A stretch of 25,952 bases of DNA from Candidatus Woesearchaeota archaeon. GTDB taxonomy: Archaea; Nanobdellota; Nanobdellia; Woesearchaeales; JASKKU01. The stretch covers positions 1 to 25,952 of the forward strand of contig DSBS01000011.1 in NCBI GenBank assembly GCA_011045925.1, given 5' to 3'. The notes below the pieces were generated by a model, which ran no database searches, was not told where the DNA came from, and saw only the letters and a list, made by a program, of their open reading frames with translations. This document shows positions 15,271-23,063 of this stretch, one piece after another; within the stretch, counting starts at the first letter, position 1, and every line of letters begins with the position of its first letter. The translations under genes were made by a program, and so were the position numbers.

Positions 15271-16284
15271 TCAGCCAATGCTAAACCTTAAAAAAGCTGC
15301 AATTCCTCCCAGAGAATCCAGCTGTGAAGAGCTTTCAAGAGAGATTATTGAAACCTTTGAATTTGTCTTTTCTGCAAGTTTCATAAGCTTGTCAAGCTGA
15401 GCAAAAGAGTCCTCGTCCCTTGACTTAAGGACTAGCTTTTCGCTTACAAGCAGCTCTTCCAATGCACCGAGCTCGCAGGCCTTCTTAACTTCTTTCAAGC
15501 CGTAAGCAACCTTGTCATTCTGGGATATTCTTGAAAGCAGCAGGTTTGTTTTTCTGGTATCTTCCCCAATCTTAAGCTTGGAGATTTCTGAGCTTACCTC
15601 ATCTCCTGAAAGAATCTCCCGTATTCCAGATGAGCTTACTGAGCTTATTGAGGCAAAAACAGATTTATCCTTAATCGCATCAGGCAGTATTTGCTCTATC
15701 TTTCCTCTAAGGACAAAAGGACAGCCAACAATAATTCTGTTGTATCTTTCTGAGAAAAGCCTAAGCTCATCCACAAAAATCTTGTAAGTATTTACATCTG
15801 AGCCCTGCCTTTTTCCTGATGAAATCTCTGATTTTGAGATTATCTCAACAAAAGAATTAGAAACCTGGGCAAAGAGCATCTCGCTTCTGTCAAAAAGGGC
15901 AAGCAGGAATATATATTTTGGCTTTTTTGACTGCGCAAGCTTTTCCTTAAAGTAGCTTGAAACACTATCTTTGGAAAGCTTTAGCTCATCTCCTGCAGAA
16001 AGGTTTATAGACTGGTATGAGCCCTTTGGTGCATCTTCTAATTCATTAAGGATTGTGCCCATTAACTTTAAAATAGATGCCTTAAACTCTGTCTTTTCAA
16101 TAAGTAAATTTACCCAAAACACCTTCTTGGCTGAATCCTTTTCATTAATTTTAACTTTTCGGGTAGCCTTGCCGCTTGCCTTGTCCCCCTTTTCTATCAT
16201 CAGGTAAAGCTGCCAGAGGTCATCATCATTCTCTGGGACCAGCCTGAATTCACCTTCCTTAAAGTTCTCTTTCAGCACTCTCAT
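15271..16284 (-). CDS. pelA: Pelota, ribosome-rescue factor
   Basis: 337 residues, close to the usual archaeal Pelota length. Pelota binds the empty A site of stalled ribosomes, brings ABCE1 for subunit splitting and starts no-go decay. The N-terminal Sm-like domain carries GEFRLVPENDDDLWQLYLMI followed by TRKVKIN; the central domain has FLLALFDRSEMLFAQVSNSF and RIIVGCPFVLRGKI; the C-terminal domain has NDKVAYGLKEVKKACELGAL with LLVSEKLV and closes with LDSLGGIAAFLRF, the eRF1/Pelota domain-3 signature. The GGQ motif of release factors is absent, as expected for Pelota. A minus-strand TATA-like AATTAAATAAATC (about 16305-16317) predicts a leaderless mRNA from 16284. It is convergent with leuS. 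Confidence 0.93.
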   Translation of the reverse strand: MRVLKENFKEGEFRLVPENDDDLWQLYLMIEKGDKASGKATRKVKINEKDSAKKVFWVNLLIEKTEFKASILKLMGTILNELEDAPKGSYQSINLSAGDELKLSKDSVSSYFKEKLAQSKKPKYIFLLALFDRSEMLFAQVSNSFVEIISKSEISSGKRQGSDVNTYKIFVDELRLFSERYNRIIVGCPFVLRGKIEQILPDAIKDKSVFASISSVSSSGIREILSGDEVSSEISKLKIGEDTRKTNLLLSRISQNDKVAYGLKEVKKACELGALEELLVSEKLVLKSRDEDSFAQLDKLMKLAEKTNSKVSIISLESSSQLDSLGGIAAFLRFSIG

Positions 16285-16391
16285 AAGCTTAATGTAAAGC
16301 CATTGATTTATTTAATTGTTGGTTTTTAAGTTTAAAAGGCAAGAAACAAGAAAATTGAACAAGCTGTATGCAAAACAAGCTTAAAAAAGAA

Positions 16392-17810
16392 TTACCTTAG
16401 CAGAAACTCCTTAATATAATTCATGCCAAGGCTAAAAAAGTACCTTGCCTCTCTTGGGCTCCGGATTTGCCTGACTTGAGACAGAACATATTTAGGGGAT
16501 GTGTAATACTCTTTCAAAATTTTTTTCTGGACAGAACTAAGCTGTTCTGAGGTGAGATAAGTAAGCCTGTTATATCTTTCAAGCTTCCCAAAGTGGCTAA
16601 ACTGAGCCCACTTTGGATTCTCCGGGAACTGCCCGAGTTTCATCATAAGTGAATTAATTTCAGTGCCTGGGTAAGGGCACATTATTGACAAAGCTAAAAA
16701 GTCAGGCATAAGCTGAAAAATCAGTTTCTTTGTATCATTTACAGTTTCTAAGGTCTCATCGGGATGCGCTCCCAAAAGAAAGTCACATTCCACAAACCGG
16801 ATGCCTGCCTTCTTGGCGCTTTTTACAGCTTTTTTGGCTTGCTCAATGCTTATGCCTTTCTTCATTTTATCAAGCATGGCCTGGCTGCCTGATTCTATTC
16901 CGAAAACCATCTTTTTTAAGCCACTTTCTGCCATAACCTTAAGAATATTGAAATCTATTCTGTCAACTCTCCCATAGCACCCCCAGCTAAGCGATTCTCT
17001 TTTAAAGTAATCACATAACCCAAGCAGCAAATGCTGGTTTAAGGCAAAGGTATCATCCTCGATTGAGACGTAATCTAAACCATGGCTTTTTTTGTATTGC
17101 TCAATCTCTCCAATGATGTTTCTTAGGCTTCTAAATCTCAAGTGCCCCTTATGCACTACACTAGAAGCACAAAAGATGCATTTTCCTGGGCATCCTCTCC
17201 CGGTAATCAACTCAAGGATTTTCATATATTTTCTTGAGAAACCTCTTGTTACATGCTGCCTGCAGTAAAGATGTTCAGGGATTAGCTGACGCGCAGGGTA
17301 AGGCAAAGAATCTAAATCCTCAATCAGTGGCCTAATCTTGTTTTTTATTATTCTTTCATTATACCTATAAACCAACCCTTTAACTCCAGAAACAGGCTTG
17401 CCCATACTTAGCCTGCCAGCAAGTTCTTTCAAGGTCATTTCTCCTTCTCCAAACACCAAGAAATCTAAAGAAGAAATATCCTTCATTGTTTCAATTGGAA
17501 GAGCTGAAGCATGCACACCCCCGAGAACGGTTTTTATTGCCGGATTAAAATTTTTAACTGAAGCAAAAATCTTCTTTGAGTTATCTATTCCTGAAGTCAT
17601 TGAGCTAATGCCAACCATCTCCGGGTTAAACTCTTTCAGAATCAAAGGGAAGAGCTTTATGTCCATAACGTTAAAGTCAGCCATCTTAACAGAATGGCCT
17701 GCTTCTAAAAGAACTGAGGCAATATATCCTAAATTAATCGGAAACTGGCACGACAAAAAGCCTTTATTCAGGTTTTCAGATGGATTTGGCGTGACCAATA
17801 AGATTCTCAT
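16392..17810 (-). CDS. Cobalamin-binding-type radical SAM protein
   Basis: 472 residues. Residues 1-140 form a B12-binding-like Rossmann domain (MRILLVTPNPS, GYIASVLLEAGHSVKMADFN, GISSMTSGI, TVLGGVHASALP, FLVFGEGEMTLKELA) without the DxHxxG cobalamin ligand, as in many COG1032 members. LITGRGCPGKCIFCASS carries the CX3CX2C cluster. WGCYGRVDRID, GLKKMVFGIESGS and VECDFLLGAHPDET follow the usual barrel pattern. The last 90 residues are a helical C-terminal domain. The family includes methyltransferases and ring-forming enzymes for lipids and cofactors; no substrate can be assigned. The open frame continues 50 codons upstream, but that extension is hydrophobic and unlike the family. A TATA-like CTATTTATATTTG at 17828-17840 supports a leaderless start at 17810. 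Divergent from the HTH/sensor gene. Confidence 0.86.
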   Translation of the reverse strand: MRILLVTPNPSENLNKGFLSCQFPINLGYIASVLLEAGHSVKMADFNVMDIKLFPLILKEFNPEMVGISSMTSGIDNSKKIFASVKNFNPAIKTVLGGVHASALPIETMKDISSLDFLVFGEGEMTLKELAGRLSMGKPVSGVKGLVYRYNERIIKNKIRPLIEDLDSLPYPARQLIPEHLYCRQHVTRGFSRKYMKILELITGRGCPGKCIFCASSVVHKGHLRFRSLRNIIGEIEQYKKSHGLDYVSIEDDTFALNQHLLLGLCDYFKRESLSWGCYGRVDRIDFNILKVMAESGLKKMVFGIESGSQAMLDKMKKGISIEQAKKAVKSAKKAGIRFVECDFLLGAHPDETLETVNDTKKLIFQLMPDFLALSIMCPYPGTEINSLMMKLGQFPENPKWAQFSHFGKLERYNRLTYLTSEQLSSVQKKILKEYYTSPKYVLSQVRQIRSPREARYFFSLGMNYIKEFLLR

Positions 17811-17936
17811 AAAGCTTAGAATTGAAAACAAATATAAATAGCTTCCTGAAGAAATCCTAGCGCAAAAAAGTCTTTGTTTAAAAAGGGCTTTTATGCAACA
17901 GTAAAGCTTATAAGAACCAAAAAAAAGCCTGAAAAC

Positions 17937-18785
17937 ATGCTTGACAGGGAAACTGAGCAAAAGATTCTAAAAGCTGTCTCCAAGGAGCCAAGGACCGTGC
18001 TTGAGGTTTCTAAGATTATTGGCAAAAGCTGGAGGACCACAAGCACTTACATTGAAACCCTTAAGAAAGAAACTGGATTAATCGGGATAAAGCTCATCAA
18101 GCAGGGAAACAGGAATGCTGTTAAAATAGTTTATCCTGTAAGCCAGGAGCTTTTTCAGGAGGATGCTGTGCAGAAAAGGCTTGAGGATGCTATTATTCAC
18201 TCATACAAGAAAACCGATTTCTCTCCCTTCGACATTTACCAGTATGTTGACTCAAATAAAAGAAACTCTTTTATCGAAAGGCAGAAAGAGAACATCTTTA
18301 ACATAAACAAAAACCTCGCAGGACAGCTGCTTGAAGCCAAGGAAGAGATTCTCGTCTTTTCCGGAGACTTTTCCTGGATTAACCTTTTTCTGGGAGAAAA
18401 AAGCTTTGCTGAGATTTTTGCAGAATTAGCAAGAAAGAACATACAGATAAAGGTACTGGCTAATGTTGATGTAGGCACTATTGAGAATATAGAGAGAACT
18501 GTGCAGTTAAACTCCATGATTGGCAAGAGAAGAATAGAAGTGAGACACTCACAGCAGGCACTTAGGGGCTTTATAGTTGACAGGAAGCTTGCAAGATTCA
18601 GGGAGATAAAAAACATTAGAGACTTAGACCGTGCAAGCAAAAGCAAGAGCTATATCTTTTATGAAATCTTTGACAAAAACTGGGTTGAATGGCTGACTAA
18701 GCTTTTCTATAAGCTTTTTTCTACCTCAATAGGGGCTGAAACAAGAATAAGCAACCTTAGGTCAATCAAAAAGATAAACGAATGA
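17937..18785 (+). CDS. HTH regulator with C-terminal TrmB/PLD-like sensor domain
   Basis: 282 residues. Residues 1-70 form a winged helix: RETEQKILKAVSKEPRTVLE, then VSKIIGKSWRTTSTYIETLK (recognition helix) and a GIKLIKQGNRNAVKIVYPV wing. A helical segment follows (FIERQKENIFNINKNLAGQL). From about 140 an alpha/beta domain (EEILVFSGDFSWINLF, ARKNIQIKVLANV, RIEVRHSQQALRGFIVDRKL, YIFYEIFDKNWVEWL) has the layout of the phospholipase-D-like effector domain of TrmB proteins, without an HKD catalytic motif. I used the ATG at 17937: AGCTTATAAG (17905-17914) sits 25-30 bases before it, and the upstream TTG start would add a basic stretch unlike the family. It is divergent from the cobalamin-type radical SAM gene, which may be a target. 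The ligand is unknown. Confidence 0.75.
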   Translation: MLDRETEQKILKAVSKEPRTVLEVSKIIGKSWRTTSTYIETLKKETGLIGIKLIKQGNRNAVKIVYPVSQELFQEDAVQKRLEDAIIHSYKKTDFSPFDIYQYVDSNKRNSFIERQKENIFNINKNLAGQLLEAKEEILVFSGDFSWINLFLGEKSFAEIFAELARKNIQIKVLANVDVGTIENIERTVQLNSMIGKRRIEVRHSQQALRGFIVDRKLARFREIKNIRDLDRASKSKSYIFYEIFDKNWVEWLTKLFYKLFSTSIGAETRISNLRSIKKINE

Positions 18786-18820
18786 AAACCAAACAACAAG
18801 GCTGAAAGCGAAAACCATCT

Positions 18821-20758
18821 TCAAAGAACCTCAACAATGCCTCTCTTAAGCCTTGATATGCAGTTTTCAGTCTTTCTTATCATTCCCCAGTCTGAAGAAG
18901 CCTTAGCTGCCTGGCCTAGAAAGTCGATTACCTGCCTGAAAAGCCTTATAATGTCTCCTTCACGCATGCTTGTCAGCTGAACTATATCAGAAAACTCCGC
19001 ACCTTCGCTCCATTCCATCATAAGCCGCATTAGCCTAAGAAGGTTGTTTCTGTTTATTTTTTTTGATAAAATACTGCTCTTTGAATTGATTAAGTTCAGA
19101 ATTCTGTGGTAGCTGGACCTGTCTCTTGATAGCTTAAAGCGCTCTCTCTCTGTTTTCCTGTCAAAGAGCAACGCTGCAACAACTGCATTTATTTCCGGCT
19201 CGGAAAGCTTTTCTGCAACTCCTGAGGTGAAAAGCTCAGTGAACTCGAGCTCATGGTCATATATTTTGGAGGCAAACTCTCCTTTCTGGGTTAGTGTTTT
19301 CCCATCAGGGCTGATATAGCCATAAGCCTTTAGCTTTTTTCGCCTGTTGATAAACCTTGCCCAAATCCTTATGTCGCCTTCGCTCTTTCTTTTAAGATAA
19401 TAATAGAAGCTTTTCTTGAGAATTTCCTTGATTGTGCCTTCATCGTAATTCTTCACAAGGTTTAGAATAAGATTATCAGTAAGCTGAAACCTTGAAATAA
19501 GAGGCTCCTTGTCTCCTGAGGTAATATAATCAATCTTGTTGAAATCAATGAATTCCATATTTACAAGGGCTATAGCCCAGCCCACTTCGTCTATGCCTCT
19601 TCTTCCCGCCCTGCCGGCCATCTGCCAGTATTCTTTGCTGGTCAGGTACCTAAAGCTTATTCCATCATATTTTTCAAGCGAATCAAAAGAAACGCTCTTT
19701 GCAGGCATATTTACCCCTACTGCAAAGGTCTCTGTAGCGTAAAGCACCCTAATAAGCCCTTGGGCAAACAGCTCCTCTACAATCTCCTTTAAAGTTGGAA
19801 GAAGGCCTGCATGATGAAAAGCAATGCCTTTGTTAAGCGTCTGCCTTAAAAGTGAAACCGAAAGAAGAGAGCCTATGTTTAAAGAGGAGATTTTTGATGA
19901 AAAAACTCTCATCACCTCAGCCTTCTGCTCTTGAGAGAGAAAATCCTTTTTCCTTGCAAGCTCCTGTGCTTTTTTCTCGCATTCTTTTCTTGAAAATGAG
20001 AAGTAGATTACAGGCAGAAAGCCTTCATCTGAAAGAGTTTCAATCAGGTCAAGATGAGAAGCAGAAGGAATTTGCATCTGCTTTTTCATATTTCTCCTGG
20101 AAAAACCTTTCCTTCTCGAACGGGAGAGGCTATGGCTGTAAAAGCTTCTCAATTCATCGAGTGTGCAGATTCCTACTGTTTTGTCATATAGGAAATGCTT
20201 AAGGGGCACAGCCCTTTTTGTATTTGAGACCACATCTACCTTGTGGCTTTTTATGCTTTCTATCCAGTCCGCAAAGTCTCTTGCATTTGGTATTGTAGCA
20301 CTAAGGCAGAGAAACCTTACATGCTCGGGCGAGAATATAACTGCTTCCTCCCAGACTGTTCCTCTTTCTATGTCATTAATGTAGTGGATTTCGTCAAAAA
20401 TTACATAAGATATAGAATCAACAAACTCATCTTTTGTTACGAGCATATTCCTATAAATTTCTGTGGTCATTATAATCAGCTGGGCATTAGGGTTTATTAC
20501 AAAGTCTCCTGTCATTAGGCCAACCTTCTCATTTCCATAAATCCCTGAGAACTGCCTAAACTTCTGGTTGGAAAGGGCTTTGATAGGGCTGGTGTATATT
20601 ATCCTCTTGCTGGAATCCTTAAACCTGTCAATCACAAAGTCTGCAATAAGGGTTTTTCCAGTGCCTGTTGGCGCGGAAACCACGACAGAATTGTTCTTTT
20701 GTATGCATTCAAAAGCCTGCTCCTGAAAGGGGTCAAGCTCAAATTCCCTGAATCTCAT
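18821..20758 (-). CDS. Ski2-like DExH RNA helicase
   Basis: 645 residues from ATG 20758. Superfamily 2 motifs in order: Q-like ELDPFQEQAF, Walker A SAPTGTGKT (28-36), TSPIKALSNQ, TGD, DEIH box (122-125) in VIFDEIHYINDIERG, SAT in CLSATIPNARDFADW, then ATETFAVGVNMPAKSV and QMAGRAGRRGID. This is the Ski2/Mtr4/HelY branch, which unwinds RNA for 3' decay, rather than the Hel308 DNA helicases. The C-terminal region (GTIKEILKKSFYYYL to the end) is helical, as in that branch; the Mtr4 arch insertion is missing. The open frame continues 40 codons upstream as a hydrophobic stretch; I reject it because CTTTTTTAAAC (about 20783-20793, minus) predicts a transcript start close to 20760. With Pelota and ABCE1 nearby it may act in decay of mRNA from stalled ribosomes (inference). 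Confidence 0.9.
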   Translation of the reverse strand: MRFREFELDPFQEQAFECIQKNNSVVVSAPTGTGKTLIADFVIDRFKDSSKRIIYTSPIKALSNQKFRQFSGIYGNEKVGLMTGDFVINPNAQLIIMTTEIYRNMLVTKDEFVDSISYVIFDEIHYINDIERGTVWEEAVIFSPEHVRFLCLSATIPNARDFADWIESIKSHKVDVVSNTKRAVPLKHFLYDKTVGICTLDELRSFYSHSLSRSRRKGFSRRNMKKQMQIPSASHLDLIETLSDEGFLPVIYFSFSRKECEKKAQELARKKDFLSQEQKAEVMRVFSSKISSLNIGSLLSVSLLRQTLNKGIAFHHAGLLPTLKEIVEELFAQGLIRVLYATETFAVGVNMPAKSVSFDSLEKYDGISFRYLTSKEYWQMAGRAGRRGIDEVGWAIALVNMEFIDFNKIDYITSGDKEPLISRFQLTDNLILNLVKNYDEGTIKEILKKSFYYYLKRKSEGDIRIWARFINRRKKLKAYGYISPDGKTLTQKGEFASKIYDHELEFTELFTSGVAEKLSEPEINAVVAALLFDRKTERERFKLSRDRSSYHRILNLINSKSSILSKKINRNNLLRLMRLMMEWSEGAEFSDIVQLTSMREGDIIRLFRQVIDFLGQAAKASSDWGMIRKTENCISRLKRGIVEVL

Positions 20759-20824
20759 TTTTAGCCAAGAACAACAGGCAAGTTTAAAAAAGTATGGGAT
20801 TTTCGGCTTTATGAAAGGGAAAAA

Positions 20825-21427
20825 ATGCAGGAATCGGCTAATGATAAGAAAGCAAAAGCACTTGAGGAGCTTTATCAAAGGATAAAGAAGGATAAAACAC
20901 TCAAAAGCGAGTTGCTTGGGTCAAGGCTTGTGCCAGGAGAAGGCTGTCTTAGCCCCCGGCTTCTTTTCATAGGAGAAGCACCTGGGAAAGACGAGGATAG
21001 ATTAATCAGGCCGTTTGTCGGGGCTGCTGGCAGAAACTTAGACAAGTTGCTTTCAGGGGCAGATATTGCCAGGAATGAAGTGTTTATAACCAACCTTGTA
21101 AAATTTAGGCCTGTCTCAGATAAAAGAAGAGGCAAGAACAGGAAGCCAAGCAAGGCTGAGTCAAAAGCAGCATTGCTATATCTTGAGGAGGAGGTTAAAA
21201 TAATAAAGCCAAAGACAATTGTTTGTCTTGGCGCCAGCTCTGGAGAAGCAATTCTTGGGAGAAATATTCAGATGAAAAGAGACAACGGAAAGCTTTTTGA
21301 ATGGCACGAATTTAAAGTATTCATTAGCCTTCACCCTTCCCCTCTTAACTTCAACAACCCTGATAAGAGAAAAGCGCTGGAAGAAGCCTTTGAGGAGCTT
21401 AGACGGCTTTCAAGGATAACTGAATGA
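20825..21427 (+). CDS. Family-4-like uracil-DNA glycosylase lacking Fe-S cysteines
   Basis: 200 residues. It keeps the fold motifs of family 4 UDG: GEAPGKDED at 50-58, RPFVGAAGRNLDKLL, NEVFITNLVKFRP at 84-96, KPKTIVCLGASSGEAIL, and SLHPSPLNFNNP around 158-169 (motif 2). Such enzymes remove uracil from DNA. The four Cys that bind a [4Fe-4S] cluster in this family are gone: there is no CX2C ahead of the GEG segment, the KCRP position reads KFRP, and the next Cys position in the helix reads A or S. The only Cys are 41 and 124. AAAGGG lies 5 bases before the ATG. The promoter region is shared with the divergent helicase. Either the fold is stable without the cluster or the role has changed; the other active motifs look intact. 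Confidence 0.85.
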   Translation: MQESANDKKAKALEELYQRIKKDKTLKSELLGSRLVPGEGCLSPRLLFIGEAPGKDEDRLIRPFVGAAGRNLDKLLSGADIARNEVFITNLVKFRPVSDKRRGKNRKPSKAESKAALLYLEEEVKIIKPKTIVCLGASSGEAILGRNIQMKRDNGKLFEWHEFKVFISLHPSPLNFNNPDKRKALEEAFEELRRLSRITE

Positions 21428-21482
21428 AGCAAAACCTGCTTTTTTAGAAAGGAATATAAAAATCAATAAACTTTTTCAGAAA

Positions 21483-22334
21483 ATGAAAAGCAGAACAATG
21501 TCGCTCAAAAAAAATGCAAAGACTTTTTTTTACGGGTGCCTCATGGGTGTTTCTGATGCAATTCCAGGCGTGTCTGGCGCAACCATCGCCCTGATTTTAG
21601 GAATCTATGAAAAGCTTATTCTTTCGCTTTCTTTCTGCTTTAATAATGTATTCAGGCCAATAGCCCTGCTTAAAGCCAAAGAATTCTGGTTTATTGCTAA
21701 GCTTTACTTTGGTGTCTTTGTCGCGCTTTTTGCCTCGCTTAATCTTATGAATACGCTAATCAAGACTCAGGAAGCAAGGGTTTTTTCCTTTTTTATCGGG
21801 CTTATCCTGGCAAGCATTTTTGTTTTATCAAAAAAAAACTGGAGAGTTATCAGGAAAAACATTACATTTGGCATTATCGGGTTTGCTCTTGGATTTTTAA
21901 TTCTCTCACTTAGTGAAGGACAGGCAAGCCATTCTTTGCCGGTTATATTCGGCTCAGGATTTGTAGCTATTTCTGCAATGATTCTTCCTGGAATCTCCGG
22001 CTCTTATGTGCTAGTAATGCTTAACCAATACGAATACATGGCCAGTGCAGTTTCTTCGCTCAACCTGATAATAATTTGTGTGTTTATTGCAGGGGCACTC
22101 GCAGGCTTATTTGCTATGACTAAAATACTCAGATGGCTGATAAAGAAATACCACAACCAGAGCATAACTTTCCTTGTTGGGCTCATGGCAGGAGGTCTTA
22201 GAACGCCTTTTGCAAGAATAGGAGGTGATGTTGTTTCCCTTGCTATTTTTGGGCTGGCAGGGGCAGGGTGCGTTCTTATTCTTTTCTTTTTATCTAAAGA
22301 TAAGAAAGAAAGCAAACAAACAGAAATCTTTTAA
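21483..22334 (+). CDS. popT: DUF368 polyprenyl-phosphate translocase (PopT-like)
   Basis: 283 residues, integral membrane protein. Two inverted-repeat signatures of DUF368 are clear: GVSDAIPGVSGATIALILGI (22-41) and MILPGISGSYVLVMLNQYEY (about 162-181). Eight or so hydrophobic segments are visible, with charged loops between. Bacterial DUF368 proteins (PopT) return undecaprenyl phosphate to the inner face of the membrane for recycling; in archaea the likely cargo is dolichyl phosphate used for protein N-glycosylation, which is inference. Leaderless start: GGAATATAAAAATC (21451-21464) ends about 20 bases before the ATG. The last codon overlaps the TATA box of the tRNA gene. MSLKK six codons in is an alternative start. 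Confidence 0.9.
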   Translation: MKSRTMSLKKNAKTFFYGCLMGVSDAIPGVSGATIALILGIYEKLILSLSFCFNNVFRPIALLKAKEFWFIAKLYFGVFVALFASLNLMNTLIKTQEARVFSFFIGLILASIFVLSKKNWRVIRKNITFGIIGFALGFLILSLSEGQASHSLPVIFGSGFVAISAMILPGISGSYVLVMLNQYEYMASAVSSLNLIIICVFIAGALAGLFAMTKILRWLIKKYHNQSITFLVGLMAGGLRTPFARIGGDVVSLAIFGLAGAGCVLILFFLSKDKKESKQTEIF

Positions 22335-22340
22335 AGTATA
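22328..22340 (+). promoter_or_regulatory. TATA promoter of tRNA-Val, probably also of the ScpB operon
   Basis: CTTTTAAAGTATA is centred about 27 bases before the mature tRNA 5' end, the usual archaeal spacing, and overlaps the stop codon of the DUF368 gene. No other TATA-like box lies between the tRNA and the gene at 22451, so this promoter may serve both. Confidence 0.55.
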
Positions 22341-22360
22341 TGGTATCCTATCAAAGCCAC

Positions 22361-22433
22361 GGGCCCCTGGTCTAGCGGCTATGACGTTACCTTCACACGG
22401 CAGAGGTCCTGGGTTCAATTCCCAGGGGGCCCA
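22361..22433 (+). tRNA. tRNA-Val(CAC)
   Basis: A 73-base cloverleaf. The acceptor stem GGGCCCC pairs fully with GGGGCCC; discriminator A is at 22433 and CCA is not encoded. D stem GTC/GAC with the loop TAGCGGCTAT; anticodon loop TTCACAC gives CAC, reading GUG (Val). T stem CTGGG/CCCAG with loop TTCAATT. No intron. The anticodon stem TTACC/GGCAG has an A-C mismatch in the middle pair (29-41) and a U-G pair at 27-43, a weak stem for an archaeal tRNA. Confidence 0.95.
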
Positions 22434-22450
22434 TACACAAGTGATAAAAA

Positions 22451-23062
22451 ATGCAAAATGTTATGAAAGAGAGAGAAATCAAGGAGAAAATAAGTGACGG
22501 CTATATACATGCAAGATGTGTTATTGACATGATTGGAAAGCCAAAGGAATTTCTTTCCGAGAAGCTGAAAGAAAAAGTAGAGTCCATTAAAAAGATGGAA
22601 GGAATCCTTCTTGCAAAATACGAGCTAGGGGAACCTGAGGAAAGCGAAAAAGGCGTTTTTGCGGCATTTGCAGAAACCGAGCTTCTTTTTAAGACTAAGA
22701 AGCTTATGATGAACTTCTGCTTTGAGTTTATGCCAAGCCACTTCGAGATTTTTGAGCCTGAAAAGTTTGTATTGAGTTCTCCTGAGTTAAGCGATTTTCT
22801 AGGCCAGATTCTTGTAAAGCTTCATGGGTGGGACAACCTTGTGAGAACTTATGCCCAGCAGAGCAAGATTCTTTTTAAGAACCAGTCTGTCATTGTAAAG
22901 AATATGCTTATTGTCTCTTTAAGGCAGAAACCGAAAAAGCTGGAAGAGCTTGAAAAAGAGATAGGGCTTCCTTCAAAGCTATTCTGGAATGATGTAAAAG
23001 AGCTTATTGACAAGGGGAAGATTATTGAGCATGAAGGCTTATTGAAGCTAAAGGGAAGGTAA
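22451..23062 (+). CDS. Conserved DPANN-type protein with C-terminal winged helix
   Basis: 203 residues from ATG 22451; MKEREIKEK from the ATG at 22463 is an equal alternative. Residues about 15-145 contain ISDGYIHARCVIDMIGKPKE, a Glu/Lys helix, AETELLFKTKKLMMNFCFEF, MPSHFEIFEPEKFVLSS and a long helix LGQILVKLHGWDNLVRTYA. I recognise this as a family recurring in DPANN archaea without known function; I cannot name a Pfam entry. The last 55 residues look like a winged helix (LRQKPKKLEELEKEIGLPS, LFWNDVKELIDKGKIIEH). The GTG start of scpB comes one base after this stop, so the products are likely made together and may cooperate in chromosome organisation. It begins only 17 bases after the tRNA and may be released from a joint transcript by tRNA 3' processing. 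Confidence 0.8.
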   Translation: MQNVMKEREIKEKISDGYIHARCVIDMIGKPKEFLSEKLKEKVESIKKMEGILLAKYELGEPEESEKGVFAAFAETELLFKTKKLMMNFCFEFMPSHFEIFEPEKFVLSSPELSDFLGQILVKLHGWDNLVRTYAQQSKILFKNQSVIVKNMLIVSLRQKPKKLEELEKEIGLPSKLFWNDVKELIDKGKIIEHEGLLKLKGR

Positions 23063-23063
23063 A

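Noticed and set aside
17811..17960. 50-codon N-terminal extension of the cobalamin-type radical SAM frame
   Set aside because: It covers the TATA box of the gene and is unlike B12-binding domains, which begin close to MRILLV.
20759..20878. 40-codon hydrophobic extension of the helicase frame
   Set aside because: It would place a membrane-like segment on a cytoplasmic helicase and covers the shared promoter and the start of the UDG gene.
22225..22497. Plus-strand open frame running through the tRNA gene
   Set aside because: It is a chance frame over the end of the DUF368 gene and the tRNA; the cloverleaf explains the sequence.
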